DNA of 64,000 nucleotides from Nakamurella flavida (GCF_030811475.1 NZ_JAUSQV010000001.1:2007501-2071500), one strand, 5' to 3'; counted from the stretch's first letter, positions 33,966-43,980 are shown. Notes: generated by a model from the letters alone, not told the origin. A program made the numbers and translations.

Positions 33966-35270
33966 ATGGGCACCAGTACGCGGACCACGGCACCGACGGC
34001 GGCGCCCGCGGTGCGGTCCGTCGCTGCCCGACCGACGCCGCCGCCCGCCGGCACCCCCGCGGGCCTGCTCGTCCCGGCGGGAGCCGCACCGATACCCGGG
34101 GAGGACCGGTCCCCCCGGGTCGGCGGCAGCGGCGAGGTGTTCCAGTTCCTGCGGGACGGCCGACCCCGGACCCGGTCCGAGCTCATCTCCCTGACCGGTC
34201 TGGCCCGGTCCACGGTGGGCAGTCGGTTGGACGCCCTGCTCGACTCCGGTCTGATCACCCTGGCCGGCGAGGCCGGATCCACCGGAGGGCGCCCGCCGGC
34301 CGTGTTCGCCTTCCGGCCGGCCAGTCGCGTCGTGCTCGCCGTGGACCTGGGCGCCGTGCACGCCCGGCTCGCGCTGACCGACCTGGCCTCGACCGTGCTG
34401 GCCCAGGTGCAGGCCCCGCTGCTCATCTCCGCCGGCCCCGCGCACGTCCTGGACTGGGTGGGTGATCAGGCCGAGGCCCTCCTCGCGCAGGCCGGCCGGT
34501 CCGCGGCGGACCTGATGGGCATCGGCGTCGGGTTGCCCGGCCCGGTGGAGCACGCCACCGGCCGGCCGATCAACCCGCCGATCATGCCGGGATGGGACGA
34601 CGCCGACGTGCGCGGCATCCTGGCCGGGCGCTTCGGCTGCGCCGCCCTCATCGACAACGACGTCAACATCATGGCGCTGGGTGAGTACCGCACGGCCTGG
34701 AACGGCGTGTCCGACATGATGTTCGTGAAGCTGGCGACCGGTATCGGGTCGGGCATCATCGCCGACGGCCAGCTCCGGCGCGGGGCGCAGGGCGCCGCCG
34801 GCGACATCGGGCACGTGGCCGTCCCGGGTGGCCCGGACGTGCCGTGCCGATGCGGCAACACCGGCTGTCTCGAGGCGGTGGCCAGCGGCCGTGCCGTCGC
34901 GGAGGCACTGACCGCCGAGGGCATCGACGCGTCGAACGGGGCCGATGTCGTCGCCCTGGTGCGGGCCGGCGACGTCCACGCGACCCAGGCCGTGCGGGAG
35001 GCGGGGCGCCGGGTCGGCGCCGTCCTCGCCACCTGCGTCAACCTGCTCAACCCGTCGGTGATCGCGGTCGGCGGCGTGCTGGCCGAGGCGGGCGAGCATC
35101 TGCTCGCCGGTATCCGGGAGGTCGTCTACCGCCGCTCGGTGCCGCTGGCCAGCCAGCACCTGCGCATCGTGGGCTCGGTGACCGGGCCGCAGGCCGGGGT
35201 CATCGGCGCCAGCGTGATGGCCCTGGACCACGTGCTCTCCGCGGACGCCGTCGACGACCTGGTGAGCTGA
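33966..35270 (+). CDS. ROK-family transcriptional regulator (XylR/NagC type)
   Basis: 434 residues. An unusually long Ala/Pro-rich head (1-50) precedes the winged helix at about 55-110 (RPRTRSELISLTGLARSTVGSRLDALLDSGLI). The ROK sugar-kinase-like domain follows: AVDLGAVHARLALTD, GIGVGLPGPVEHATGRP, LIDNDVNIMALGE, and the zinc motif CRCGNTGCLE (CxCGxxGCxE). It is divergent from the ABC operon and most likely represses it until the imported sugar binds. The start at 33966 has weak ribosome-site support (GGTCGGGTCGACC), so a slightly later start is possible. Confidence 0.92.
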   Translation: MGTSTRTTAPTAAPAVRSVAARPTPPPAGTPAGLLVPAGAAPIPGEDRSPRVGGSGEVFQFLRDGRPRTRSELISLTGLARSTVGSRLDALLDSGLITLAGEAGSTGGRPPAVFAFRPASRVVLAVDLGAVHARLALTDLASTVLAQVQAPLLISAGPAHVLDWVGDQAEALLAQAGRSAADLMGIGVGLPGPVEHATGRPINPPIMPGWDDADVRGILAGRFGCAALIDNDVNIMALGEYRTAWNGVSDMMFVKLATGIGSGIIADGQLRRGAQGAAGDIGHVAVPGGPDVPCRCGNTGCLEAVASGRAVAEALTAEGIDASNGADVVALVRAGDVHATQAVREAGRRVGAVLATCVNLLNPSVIAVGGVLAEAGEHLLAGIREVVYRRSVPLASQHLRIVGSVTGPQAGVIGASVMALDHVLSADAVDDLVS

Positions 35271-35403
35271 CCGGCAGACTCGGCGGACCCCACGCCCCTC
35301 AGCGGTTCCGCGACGGGCCTGGGGACCGATCGCGGCCACCCCGCGCCGTGTCTCCCGTTCTCCCCGCTCGGGGCCGCACCGCCGTCCCCCCACCTACACA
35401 CGC

Positions 35404-35441
35404 CACGAGGGCGGCCCCGCCGTAGCGGGACCGCCCTCGTG
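35404..35441. terminator. Bidirectional hairpin terminator between ROK regulator and groEL
   Basis: CACGAGGGCGG...CCCGC CGTA GCGGG...CCGCCCTCGTG: 17-nt arms with a single C/A mismatch around the tetraloop CGTA. It lies between convergent genes. Confidence 0.8.
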
Positions 35442-35474
35442 AGGTGGTTCTGGGTGGTGCAGGTGGGGCTGGAC

Positions 35475-37214
<1,740 letters not shown>

Positions 37215-37255
37215 TCAGGTGGTCCCGGTGGCCGGCCGCTCTCATCTCACCGACC

Positions 37256-37280
37256 TGGCACTCAGGGTACCCGAGTGCCA
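37256..37280. promoter_or_regulatory. CIRCE element 1 (HrcA operator)
   Basis: TGGCACTC-N9-GAGTGCCA, perfect 8-bp arms with the fixed 9-bp spacing of CIRCE (consensus TTAGCACTC-N9-GAGTGCTAA). It lies just downstream of the groEL promoter, over the predicted transcription start. HrcA binding would repress groEL until heat shock. Confidence 0.85.
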
Positions 37281-37285
37281 GCTCA

Positions 37286-37314
37286 GGTCTAGCACTCGCC
37301 CCTGGTGAGTGCAA
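37286..37314 (-). promoter_or_regulatory. groEL promoter overlapping CIRCE element 2
   Basis: On the minus strand TTGCAC (37314-37309), a 17-bp spacer and TAGACC (37291-37286) make the promoter. TAGCACTC-N9-GAGTGCAA (37290-37314) is a second CIRCE that covers both boxes. The predicted start near 37279 falls in CIRCE 1. Confidence 0.8.
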
Positions 37315-37321
37315 GAAGCAG

Positions 37322-37490
37322 GCGCTCGCGCCCGGCCGCGTTGCTCACGCCCGGCCGCATTGCTCACGGCCGGCCGCGAGCAACGCGTTCCCCCCTGAGC
37401 AACGCGTTCGCCCATGAGCACCGCGTCCCCCGTGAGCAGCACGTCGCTCCCCGAGCACCACGCCCCACCCCGAGCACCACGCCCCGCCCC
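37322..37490. repeat. 19-bp tandem repeat array with an orientation switch
   Basis: Left block: three units with a core like TTGCTCACGCCCGGCCGCA start at 37322 (degenerate), 37341 and 37360. Right block: six units of type GAGCAACGCGTTCSCCC start at 37378, 37397, 37416, 37434, 37453 and 37472. The spacing is 19 bp (once 18). GAGCAA is the reverse complement of TTGCTC, so the blocks are inverted relative to each other around about 37378. No gene is believable here. With the CIRCE/promoter block and the GCCCC run this accounts for the 481-bp gap 37098-37578. Confidence 0.75.
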
Positions 37491-37510
37491 GCCCCGCCCC
37501 GCCCCGCCCC
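37481..37510. repeat. (GCCCC)6 simple repeat
   Basis: Six perfect GCCCC units extend the last 19-bp repeat unit. It is C-rich on one strand and could be prone to slippage or i-motif/G-quadruplex structure. Confidence 0.85.
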
Positions 37511-37578
37511 GGGTGACCCGACCCGCCCCACCCGTGCGCTCCTCCGGCGCCCCCGCACCCCTGGGTAGCGTGCCGCCC

Positions 37579-38976
37579 ATGACCGATCCGCAGACCCCGC
37601 CCCCGTCGAGCCCAGCCACCCCGTCCGATGTCACCACCGTCCGGGACCGGGTCGCCGGGCTGATGCCGGGATTGGTGGCCGACCTGCAGACCCTGGTCGG
37701 CATCCCGTCGGTGGCGTTCCCCGGCTTCCCGTCCGAGCCCGTCGACGCGATGGCCGCCGCGGTGGTCGATCTGCTGCAGCGGTCCGGCGCCGACGACGCG
37801 CACCTGCTGGAGATCCCCGGCGGGTACCCGGCGGTGTACGCCACCGTGCCCGGCCCGCCCGGTGCGCCGACCGTGCTGCTCTACGCGCACTACGACGTCC
37901 AGCCGGCCCCGCCGGAGCAGGGCTGGGACACCGACCCGTGGGTGGCGACGACCAAGGACGACGGCCGCATCTACGGGCGCGGCGCCGCCGACGACAAGTC
38001 CGGTCTGGTCATCCACGCGGGGACGTTGCAGGCGCTGCTGCCCGATCCGCCGGTGAACATCGTCCTGCTGATCGAGGGCGAGGAGGAGACGATCAGTCAC
38101 CTCGAGGAGTTCGTCGAGGCGCATCCCGAGCTGGTGCAGTGCGACGCGTTCGTCATCGCCGACATGGGCAACCAGGAGGTGGGCCGCCCGGCGCTGACCA
38201 CGGCGCTGCGCGGCGACGTCTCCCTCACCGTGACCGTCCGCGCACTGGACCACCCGGTGCACTCCGGCCTGTTCGGCGGGGCCGTGCCCGATGCGCTGAT
38301 CGCGCTCATCCGGATGTTGGCCACCCTGCACGACGACGCCGGCGACACCGTGGTGCCCGGGGTGAGCAGCGGCGAGTGGTCGGGCGCCGACCTGGACGAG
38401 GCCCAGCTCCGGGACAGCGCCGGCCTGCTGGACGGCGTCTCCTTCGTCGGAACGGGCACGCTGGCCTCGCGGTTGTGGGCCAAGCCGTCGGCCACCGTCA
38501 TCGGGATCGATGCGCCGACCGTCGCGCACGCCTCCAACGTCCTCATCCCGCAGGCCACGGCCAAGGTCTCCATGCGCGTCGTGCCGGGCACGGATCCGGA
38601 CCGCGACCTGGACGCGCTCATCGCGCACCTGGAGTCGGTGGCGCCGTGGGGCGTGCAGGTGGAGATCCAGCGGGTCAAGACCGGCTGGCCGTTCGCCGTC
38701 GACATGGACGGCGCCGCGGTCCGGGCCGCCGAGTCCGCCCTGGTCGACGTGTTCGACCGCGAGGTCGAGACGATCGGGTCCGGCGGGTCCATCCCGTTGA
38801 TCAACACGCTGAAGCAGGCCTGCCCGCGGGCCGACGTCATCCTGTGGGGCGCCGAGGACACCGCCCTGGCCCGCATCCACGCCTCGAACGAGAGCGTCGA
38901 CCCGGCGGAGATCGAACGGATGGTGGCCGCTCAGGTCGTCGCACTGCAGCGGCTGGGCGCGACCGTTCAGGAGTGA
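37579..38976 (+). CDS. M20-family zinc dipeptidase
   Basis: 465 residues. ATG 37579 is preceded by TAGCGT (37566-37571), suggesting a leaderless mRNA. Metal-site motifs are intact: His in LLYAHYDVQP (about 97), bridging Asp in GRGAADDKSG (about 135), the Glu pair in EGEEETI (about 166-168), Asp in VIADMGN, and the last His in IHASNESVD. The lid/dimer domain is inserted at about 205-330. It resembles the carnosinase/DUG1/PepV-like dipeptidases, which cut dipeptides in the cytoplasm. A 32-bp palindrome terminates it. Confidence 0.93.
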   Translation: MTDPQTPPPSSPATPSDVTTVRDRVAGLMPGLVADLQTLVGIPSVAFPGFPSEPVDAMAAAVVDLLQRSGADDAHLLEIPGGYPAVYATVPGPPGAPTVLLYAHYDVQPAPPEQGWDTDPWVATTKDDGRIYGRGAADDKSGLVIHAGTLQALLPDPPVNIVLLIEGEEETISHLEEFVEAHPELVQCDAFVIADMGNQEVGRPALTTALRGDVSLTVTVRALDHPVHSGLFGGAVPDALIALIRMLATLHDDAGDTVVPGVSSGEWSGADLDEAQLRDSAGLLDGVSFVGTGTLASRLWAKPSATVIGIDAPTVAHASNVLIPQATAKVSMRVVPGTDPDRDLDALIAHLESVAPWGVQVEIQRVKTGWPFAVDMDGAAVRAAESALVDVFDREVETIGSGGSIPLINTLKQACPRADVILWGAEDTALARIHASNESVDPAEIERMVAAQVVALQRLGATVQE

Positions 38977-38983
38977 CCGCGTC

Positions 38984-39015
38984 GCGGGTGACCGGACGCG
39001 CGTCCGGTCACCCGC
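38984..39015. terminator. 32-bp perfect palindrome, bidirectional terminator
   Basis: GCGGGTGACCGGACGC followed directly by its exact reverse complement. It lies between convergent genes, starting 8 bp after the dipeptidase stop and containing the last codons of the SnoaL-like gene on the other strand. Confidence 0.75.
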
Positions 39016-39397
39016 CGGCCAGCTGCGCGGCGATGGCCACCGTGTCGATGACGGATCGGACGTCGGCGATGCGGCCGTCGCGGTAGGTGTAGAGGACGTT
39101 CTCGTGGAAGCGGACCCGGCGGCCGTGCACCGGGAGACCGAGGAACTCCCCCACCGGCGCGCAGTCGAAGACCAGTCGGGCCGCCACGTGGCTCTCGTCG
39201 ACGACCAGCATCTCGATCTCGAACCGCAGGTCGGGGATCCGGCGGAAGTCGTCCCGCAGCATGTCCCGGTAGCCCGCCAGCCCGAAGGCGTTCCCGTTGT
39301 GCTGCACGTCCTCCCGGACGTGCTCCCCCAGCCGGTCCAGCTCCCGGGCGTTCAGGCAGTCCAGGTAGGCGCGGTAACGATCGGCCAGGTCGGTCAC
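39008..39397 (-). CDS. SnoaL-like/NTF2-fold protein
   Basis: 129 residues; GTG 39397 overlaps the upstream gene's stop by 4 bp (GTGA), with GGAAGG upstream. The SnoaL/ester-cyclase-like pattern is clear: RYRAYLDCLNARELDRLGEHVREDVQHNG (helix 1 plus first strand), GYRDMLRDDFRRIPDLRFEIEMLVVD, then VAARLVFDCAPVGEFLGLPVHGRRVRF and a final strand pair. Family members are small cone-shaped isomerases or hydrolases, or binding proteins. It is the last gene of the SDR-TfoX-SnoaL operon. The substrate is unknown. Confidence 0.88.
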   Translation of the reverse strand: MTDLADRYRAYLDCLNARELDRLGEHVREDVQHNGNAFGLAGYRDMLRDDFRRIPDLRFEIEMLVVDESHVAARLVFDCAPVGEFLGLPVHGRRVRFHENVLYTYRDGRIADVRSVIDTVAIAAQLAGG

Positions 39398-39771
39398 GAC
39401 GGGCCCGCCTTCCGACGGCGCGGACGCGGCGGCAGCGAGCTGACGTACTCCAGCGCGTCCTCGGCCGCTTGCGCCCAGGCTTCCCGGCCCTCGGCGTCGC
39501 CGTCGGGATAGGGCAGCGCGAACCATTCGCGCAGGTGCCGCCCGCCGAGCACGACGTTCTCCCCGCGACCCGAACCGATCAACGCCTGCCCGTCCTCCTC
39601 CGGCAGTTTGACGATCAGCCGGCCGTCGCCACCGACGAACGCGAAGAACCCGCTGGGCACCCGGAGGCCGCGGCTGCGCAGCATCTGGCCGTCCTGCACA
39701 TCGGGGCGCACCCGCAGGGGTTCCGTCACCTCGGCGAGCAACCGCTCCGCCGACGCCTGCCGGTCGGTCAT
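39394..39771 (-). CDS. TfoX-N/YjbR-like small protein
   Basis: 125 residues from ATG 39771. The central block RSRGLRVPSGFFAFVGGDGRLIVKLPEEDGQALIGSGRG, then HLREWFALP, matches the small TfoX N-domain/YjbR-like fold seen in actinobacterial proteins of unknown function. The C-terminus is basic (PPRPRRRKAG). It overlaps the SnoaL gene by 4 bp, so they are translated together. Start choice: an upstream extension to 39831 is possible but lacks a ribosome site. Confidence 0.75.
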   Translation of the reverse strand: MTDRQASAERLLAEVTEPLRVRPDVQDGQMLRSRGLRVPSGFFAFVGGDGRLIVKLPEEDGQALIGSGRGENVVLGGRHLREWFALPYPDGDAEGREAWAQAAEDALEYVSSLPPRPRRRKAGPS

Positions 39772-39846
39772 GCCCACGATCGGGACAGGCACGGGAGAGA
39801 CACGCGTCGAGTGTCCTCCACCGCGCCCCACCGGTCCAGACCCGGC

Positions 39847-40647
39847 TCAGCCGACCTGGACCCCGCCGTCCACGACCAGCTCCTGCCCGGTGGTGTACCG
39901 GGCCAGGGGCGACGCCAGATAGACGTAGGTGTCGGCGATCTCGGCCGGATCGCCGAGCCGGCCCAACGGGATGGTGGACTCCAGTCGGGCGATCTCCGCC
40001 TCCGGCGTGGTGCCCCGGGCCGCCGACCGGTCCCGGCTGAGCTGCTCGATCATCGGGGTGATGATCTGGCCGGGGCACACCGCGTTCACCGTGATCGCGT
40101 GCGGGGCGAGCTCGGCGGCCAGGCACTTCATCAGGCCGAGCACCCCGAACTTCGACGCGCAGTAGGCCGAGTTCTCCACCCCGCCCCGCACGCCGAACAG
40201 GGACGACGCGATGACGATGCGGCCGGGCCCACCGCGGGCCACCATCCGGCGGCCGAACTCCTGGCAGGTCAGGAAGACGCCGGTCAGGTTGACCTGCAGC
40301 ACCCGGTTCCAGTCGGCCAGGCTCGTCTCCAGACCCGGTGCCAGCACGAGGATCCCGGCATTGGCCACGACGACGTCGATCGGTCCGATCAGCTGCTCGG
40401 CCGCCTCGGCGGCGGCAGCCACCGAGGCGGGGTCGGTGACGTCCATCGTCACCGACCCGATCCGGGCCGGGTCGACCCCGAGTTCGTCGAGCAACGCCTG
40501 CACCGCCTCGGGCCCGCCGGAGAAGTCGGCGATGACGACGTCCGCGCCCTCCTGCAGGTAGCGCCGGACGATCTGGAAGCCGATGCCCCGGGCTCCCCCG
40601 GTCACCACGGCTCGCGATCCGGTCAACAGCCCGTGGCCCTCGGTCAT
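39847..40647 (-). CDS. Short-chain dehydrogenase/reductase (SDR)
   Basis: 266 residues; ATG 40647 with GAGAGG 6 nt upstream. Classical SDR motifs: cofactor loop TGGARGIG (about 16-23), acidic DFSGG after strand 2 (NAD preference), NAGIL (about 93), catalytic Ser in IVIASSLFG (about 145) and YxxxK as YCASK (about 158-162), followed by PGQIITPM. It is divergent from the GlcG-like gene with the TATAAATTAT box between them. It presumably oxidises an alcohol intermediate of the 39-54 kb pathway. Confidence 0.92.
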   Translation of the reverse strand: MTEGHGLLTGSRAVVTGGARGIGFQIVRRYLQEGADVVIADFSGGPEAVQALLDELGVDPARIGSVTMDVTDPASVAAAAEAAEQLIGPIDVVVANAGILVLAPGLETSLADWNRVLQVNLTGVFLTCQEFGRRMVARGGPGRIVIASSLFGVRGGVENSAYCASKFGVLGLMKCLAAELAPHAITVNAVCPGQIITPMIEQLSRDRSAARGTTPEAEIARLESTIPLGRLGDPAEIADTYVYLASPLARYTTGQELVVDGGVQVG

Positions 40648-40683
40648 GGACGTCCTCTCGTCGGCGTGGAACAATCGGCCTGA

Positions 40684-40698
40684 CAGATAATTTATACG
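40684..40698. promoter_or_regulatory. TATRARTTAT box A (between SDR and GlcG-like genes)
   Basis: CAGATAATTTATACG, in which 13 bases (CAGATAATTTATA) are identical to box B at 43983-43995 on the other strand. It lies 28 bp before ATG 40726 and 37 bp before the divergent SDR start. Candidate operator for the GntR/FCD regulator at 51174; the core could also double as a -10 box. Confidence 0.6.
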
Positions 40699-40725
40699 TT
40701 GACCGCGTCGTGCGGAAGGGATTCC

Positions 40726-41196
40726 ATGACCCAGCAGGTGTCGGCCGTCCAGTCCCTCCCGCGCCCGGAACTCCACGCCCGACAGGACGTCTCGGCATCG
40801 ACCGCCCTGCAGATCGTGGCGGGCGTCCGACAGGAGGCCGAGCGGCGCGGCGTGCGCATGGGCATCGCCGTCACCGATTCGGCCGGCCAACTGGTGGCCG
40901 CCCTGCGGATGGACGGAGCCCAACTGGTGGCCGTCCGCCTCGCCACCGACAAGGCCTACACGGCATCGGCTTTCGGCCATCCCACGGACGCCTGGTCGCA
41001 GAGCAGTGCGCCGGGGGGCTCCGACTGGGGGCTCGCGTCCGCGGCCGACGGCCGGCTCATCGTGTTCGCCGGCGGGATCCCGCTGCACGCCGACGGCGAA
41101 CTGGTCGGCGGGGTCGGGGTGAGCGGTGCGGCCGCCGACGTCGATGCAGCCTGTGCGCGCGCCGGTGCCGCCGCCGTGGGGCTGCTCGCCCCCTGA
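40726..41196 (+). CDS. GlcG/HbpS-family (DUF336) protein
   Basis: 156 residues; ATG 40726 with GAAGGG 6 nt upstream. The entire chain is one GlcG/HbpS domain: LQIVAGVRQEAERRGVRMGIAVTDSAGQLVAALRMDGA, then ATDKAYTASAFGHPTDAW and FAGGIPLHADGELVGGVGVSGA. The fold binds haem or small organic ligands in HbpS. In catabolic clusters, GlcG-like proteins accompany oxidation of glycolate, propanediol and other small molecules, with no firmly established enzymatic role. It forms a single-gene unit ended by the hairpin at 41200-41219. Confidence 0.9.
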   Translation: MTQQVSAVQSLPRPELHARQDVSASTALQIVAGVRQEAERRGVRMGIAVTDSAGQLVAALRMDGAQLVAVRLATDKAYTASAFGHPTDAWSQSSAPGGSDWGLASAADGRLIVFAGGIPLHADGELVGGVGVSGAAADVDAACARAGAAAVGLLAP

Positions 41197-41199
41197 GGT

Positions 41200-41219
41200 C
41201 CCGGCCCGCACGGGCCGGG
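41200..41219. terminator. Hairpin terminator between convergent genes
   Basis: CCCGGCCC-GCAC-GGGCCGGG, 8-bp perfect stem with a tetraloop, 4 bp after the GlcG-like stop. A further 11-bp inverted repeat (41225-41235 with 41247-41257) overlaps the end of the ABC ATPase gene. Confidence 0.75.
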
Positions 41220-41240
41220 GGTCACGCCGGGCGCGGTCGA

Positions 41241-42176
41241 TCAGGACGCGCCCGGCGTCTCCTCGGCGGGGAGGGGCGCCGGTTCGCCGTGCCAGTAGAC
41301 GAGGTTCAGGAACCGTTGCAGCCGGGCGGATTCCGGATGGGCCAGCATGGTCCGCGGGTCGCCCTGCTCGACGATGCGGCCGCCGTCGAGGAACACGGCG
41401 CGGTGGGCGACCCTGCGGGCGAAGTCCATCTCGTGGGTGACCACGGCCATGGTCATGCCGTCGTCGGCCAACGACCGCATGACGTCGAGCACCTCGGAGC
41501 GCAGTTCCGGGTCCAGGGCCGAGGTGGGCTCGTCGAACAGCATGATCTCCGGCTCCAGGGCCAACGCCCGGGCGATGGCCACCCGTTGCTGCTGCCCACC
41601 GGAGAGCCGGCGCGGCTTGACGTCCGCCTTCTCGGCCACCCCGACCCGGGTGAGCAGGGCCAGGGCCCGGTCCCGGGCGGCGTCGCGATCCATCTTCAGG
41701 ACGGTGAGCGGTCCTTCCATCACGTTCTGCAGCACGGTCCGGTGCGGGAACAGGTTGAACTGCTGGAACACCATCCCGACCCGGCGGCGCAGCCCGACGA
41801 GATCCGGCCGGCGGCCGGTGACCTCGGTGCCGAGCACGCGCACGCTGCCCCCGGTCGGCCGCTCCAGCATGTTCAGGCAGCGCAGCAGGGTCGACTTGCC
41901 CGACCCGCTCGGGCCGAGGATCACGACGACCTCGCCGGCCTGGATGTCCAGGTCGACCCCGCCCAACACCTCCACCAGCCCGAACGACTTCTGCAGGCCG
42001 CGAACCTCGACGGGGTGGAACTGCCCGGGCGGCAGGACGGGGGCTCGACCGGAGACCGCCTCGGCGGGTGGTGGCGCCGCGGGCAGCGCCTGCACCGGAG
42101 GTGGGGTCGCCGGCGGGACCGGCCCGGTCGGGACGGCGACGGTCTCCACCTCTGCGGCTCCTGTCTGATCAGGCAT
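41241..42176 (-). CDS. Polar amino-acid ABC transporter ATPase (GlnQ/HisP type)
   Basis: 311 residues; ATG 42176, overlapping the permease gene by 8 bp. An unusual Pro/Ala-rich head of about 50 residues precedes the ATPase domain: Walker A GPSGSGKST (about 87-95), Q-loop FQQFNLFPH, signature LSGGQQQRVAIARAL and Walker B IMLFDEPTSALDP, with switch His in VVTHEMDF. Without the head its length is normal for the family. It drives import of an amino acid or amino compound with the permease at 42169 and binding protein at 42883. Confidence 0.94.
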   Translation of the reverse strand: MPDQTGAAEVETVAVPTGPVPPATPPPVQALPAAPPPAEAVSGRAPVLPPGQFHPVEVRGLQKSFGLVEVLGGVDLDIQAGEVVVILGPSGSGKSTLLRCLNMLERPTGGSVRVLGTEVTGRRPDLVGLRRRVGMVFQQFNLFPHRTVLQNVMEGPLTVLKMDRDAARDRALALLTRVGVAEKADVKPRRLSGGQQQRVAIARALALEPEIMLFDEPTSALDPELRSEVLDVMRSLADDGMTMAVVTHEMDFARRVAHRAVFLDGGRIVEQGDPRTMLAHPESARLQRFLNLVYWHGEPAPLPAEETPGAS

Positions 42177-42837
42177 CGACGACCTGCTTGCGGTGCAACC
42201 GGTTGACCGCCACGGCCAGCGGGATGTTGATGGCCAGGTAGAAGAGCGTGGCGAAGAGCAGCGTCTCGATGTTCCGGAAGGTCTGCGCCCCGACGCTCTG
42301 GCTGATGGACAGCAGCTCCGCCACGCCGATCACCGACACCAGCGAGGTGTCCTTGGTCAGGCTGACCAGCATGCTGCCCACCGGGGGCAGCATCCGCCGG
42401 ACCGCCTGCGGCAGGATGACCCGCCGCAGCACCGTCACGTGGCTCATCCCCATGGCCGAGCCGGCCTCCCACTGCCCGCGCTCCAGGGAGGTGATGCCGG
42501 CCCGGAAGATCTCGGCGAAGAAGGCGCCGTAGTTGAGCGACAGCGCGATGATGCCGCTCCAGGTGGCACTGATGTTCACCCCGGTGAGCACCGGGATGAG
42601 GAAGAACAGCGCGATGATCTGCAGCAGCAGCGGGGTGAGCCGGAACAGGTCGACGTAGGCCCGGACCGGCGTGCGGACCCACCACTTCGTGGATGTCAGG
42701 CCGACACCCACCAGCAGCCCGATGACGAGGGAGAAGACGGCGGACCAGGCCAGGATCTCCAGGGTGATCAGCGCCGCGCGCAGGTACAGCGGCCAGTTGT
42801 CGGGAACCCAGGAGAAGTCGAACGTGTAGTCGGCCAT
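42169..42837 (-). CDS. Polar amino-acid ABC transporter permease (HisM/GlnP type)
   Basis: 222 residues; ATG 42837 with AAGGACACCG upstream. Five membrane helices; the N-terminal half has YVDLFRLTPLLLQI (the R-x-TP-L motif of this family), and the coupling loop is EIFRAGITSLERGQWEAGSAMGMSHVTVLRRVILPQAVRRMLPP, which contains the EAA motif. A single permease gene implies a homodimer. Confidence 0.94.
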   Translation of the reverse strand: MADYTFDFSWVPDNWPLYLRAALITLEILAWSAVFSLVIGLLVGVGLTSTKWWVRTPVRAYVDLFRLTPLLLQIIALFFLIPVLTGVNISATWSGIIALSLNYGAFFAEIFRAGITSLERGQWEAGSAMGMSHVTVLRRVILPQAVRRMLPPVGSMLVSLTKDTSLVSVIGVAELLSISQSVGAQTFRNIETLLFATLFYLAINIPLAVAVNRLHRKQVVDA

Positions 42838-42882
42838 CGGTGTCCTTCCGATTCCGGTGATCGGTGGCGAGCGGTGGTCGGC

Positions 42883-43923
42883 TCAGGATCCTTCGATGGC
42901 CTGCGACCAGTACTCGATGCGCTCGGCCATCCGACCGGTGTCGACCAGATCGGCCACCCAGGCGTTGATGCAACCGGCGAATCCCGTGTCGCCCTGACCG
43001 AAGGCGAAGGCCACGTCGAACGGATCGATCTGGTCGGCCTCGGTGGGACGCTCGGTGGTGACCCGCCCGTTGTTGCCGATCGCGGCGAGCTGCGGGTACT
43101 GGGTGAGCAGCACCTTCATCAGGCCGCCCTCGGTCATCGAGGAATCGGCGCGGTTCGTGGACAGGAAGTCCACCAGCAGCGGCTGTCCGCGCAGCGGCGC
43201 CTCGGACCGCGGAGCCTTCGGGATGACCTTCTCGGCCACCCCACCCTGGGCGTTGCCGGTCCCGAAGACGAACCGGTTGTCCGGGGAGTCCAGATCGGCG
43301 ATGGTCTGGAACGGGCCGTCCTTCAGGACGTAGAACAGCTGGCCGGAGATGTAGTACGGATCGCTGAACGCGACGACCTTGGCGCGTTCCTCGGTGTTGA
43401 ACAGTTGCGCACCGACGATGTCGGCCTTGCCGGTGGTGATGGCCGGCGGCAGCAGGCCGTAGTCGTACTCGTTGATGGTCACCGGGACGCCCAGGATGGC
43501 GGACAGCTCGGCGGCGTTGTCCGGTTCGACCCCGGCGTACTGGCCGCTGGAGTCCTTGAACGTGAACGGCGGCGAGATGCCGGTCGCCCAGTTGATCGAA
43601 CCCCGCTCCTGGATCGCGGCGATCGTCGGCGATGCCGCGGCCGTGCAGGCCGCGCTCACCGCGGCCGGCACGGCGCCGTCGGTGGCCGGGCGGGTGAGTT
43701 CCGGAGCGGAGCCGCCCGAGGACGACGCCCCCGCGGACGAGCCCGCCGATGACGGGACGGACACGGAGCCGGCTGACGAGGCTGGGGGGATCGAGGCACC
43801 GATGGCCCCGGCCGACCCGCCCGTCGAGCCCGCCGGTGTGCTGGATCCCCCGCAGCCGGCGGTGACCGCGAGGGCCAGCGCAGCGCCGAGAGCCAGGGAC
43901 GAACGCAGAACGGAAGCAGCCAT
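42883..43923 (-). CDS. Amino-acid ABC transporter substrate-binding lipoprotein (SBP family 3)
   Basis: 346 residues; ATG 43923 with GAGG in CGAGGTCCCG upstream. The signal peptide ends LAVTAGCGGS (lipid Cys about 24); a Ser/Gly/Ala linker runs to about 80. The SBP_bac_3 domain follows: RGSINWATGISPPFTFKDSSGQYAGVEPDNAAELSAILG, the usual hinge block, then KADIVGAQLFNTEERAKVVAFSDPYY. The long insertion (about 210-300), with VEKVI-like and NRADSSMTEGG segments, is typical of relatives that bind larger amino compounds. It is the first gene of the operon, under box B. Confidence 0.92.
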   Translation of the reverse strand: MAASVLRSSLALGAALALAVTAGCGGSSTPAGSTGGSAGAIGASIPPASSAGSVSVPSSAGSSAGASSSGGSAPELTRPATDGAVPAAVSAACTAAASPTIAAIQERGSINWATGISPPFTFKDSSGQYAGVEPDNAAELSAILGVPVTINEYDYGLLPPAITTGKADIVGAQLFNTEERAKVVAFSDPYYISGQLFYVLKDGPFQTIADLDSPDNRFVFGTGNAQGGVAEKVIPKAPRSEAPLRGQPLLVDFLSTNRADSSMTEGGLMKVLLTQYPQLAAIGNNGRVTTERPTEADQIDPFDVAFAFGQGDTGFAGCINAWVADLVDTGRMAERIEYWSQAIEGS

Positions 43924-43980
43924 CGGGACCTCGTTCAGGATGTGCGCGGACACCACTGCTCTGTGGAGGATGGAGATGAC

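Noticed and set aside
37322-37490. CRISPR array
   Set aside because: The 19-bp units are contiguous with no unique spacers, flip orientation, and no cas genes are near.
37242-37844. A coding frame through the repeat region on the minus strand
   Set aside because: Its apparent repetitive peptide is just the 19-bp DNA repeat translated, and it overlaps the groEL promoter and the dipeptidase gene.
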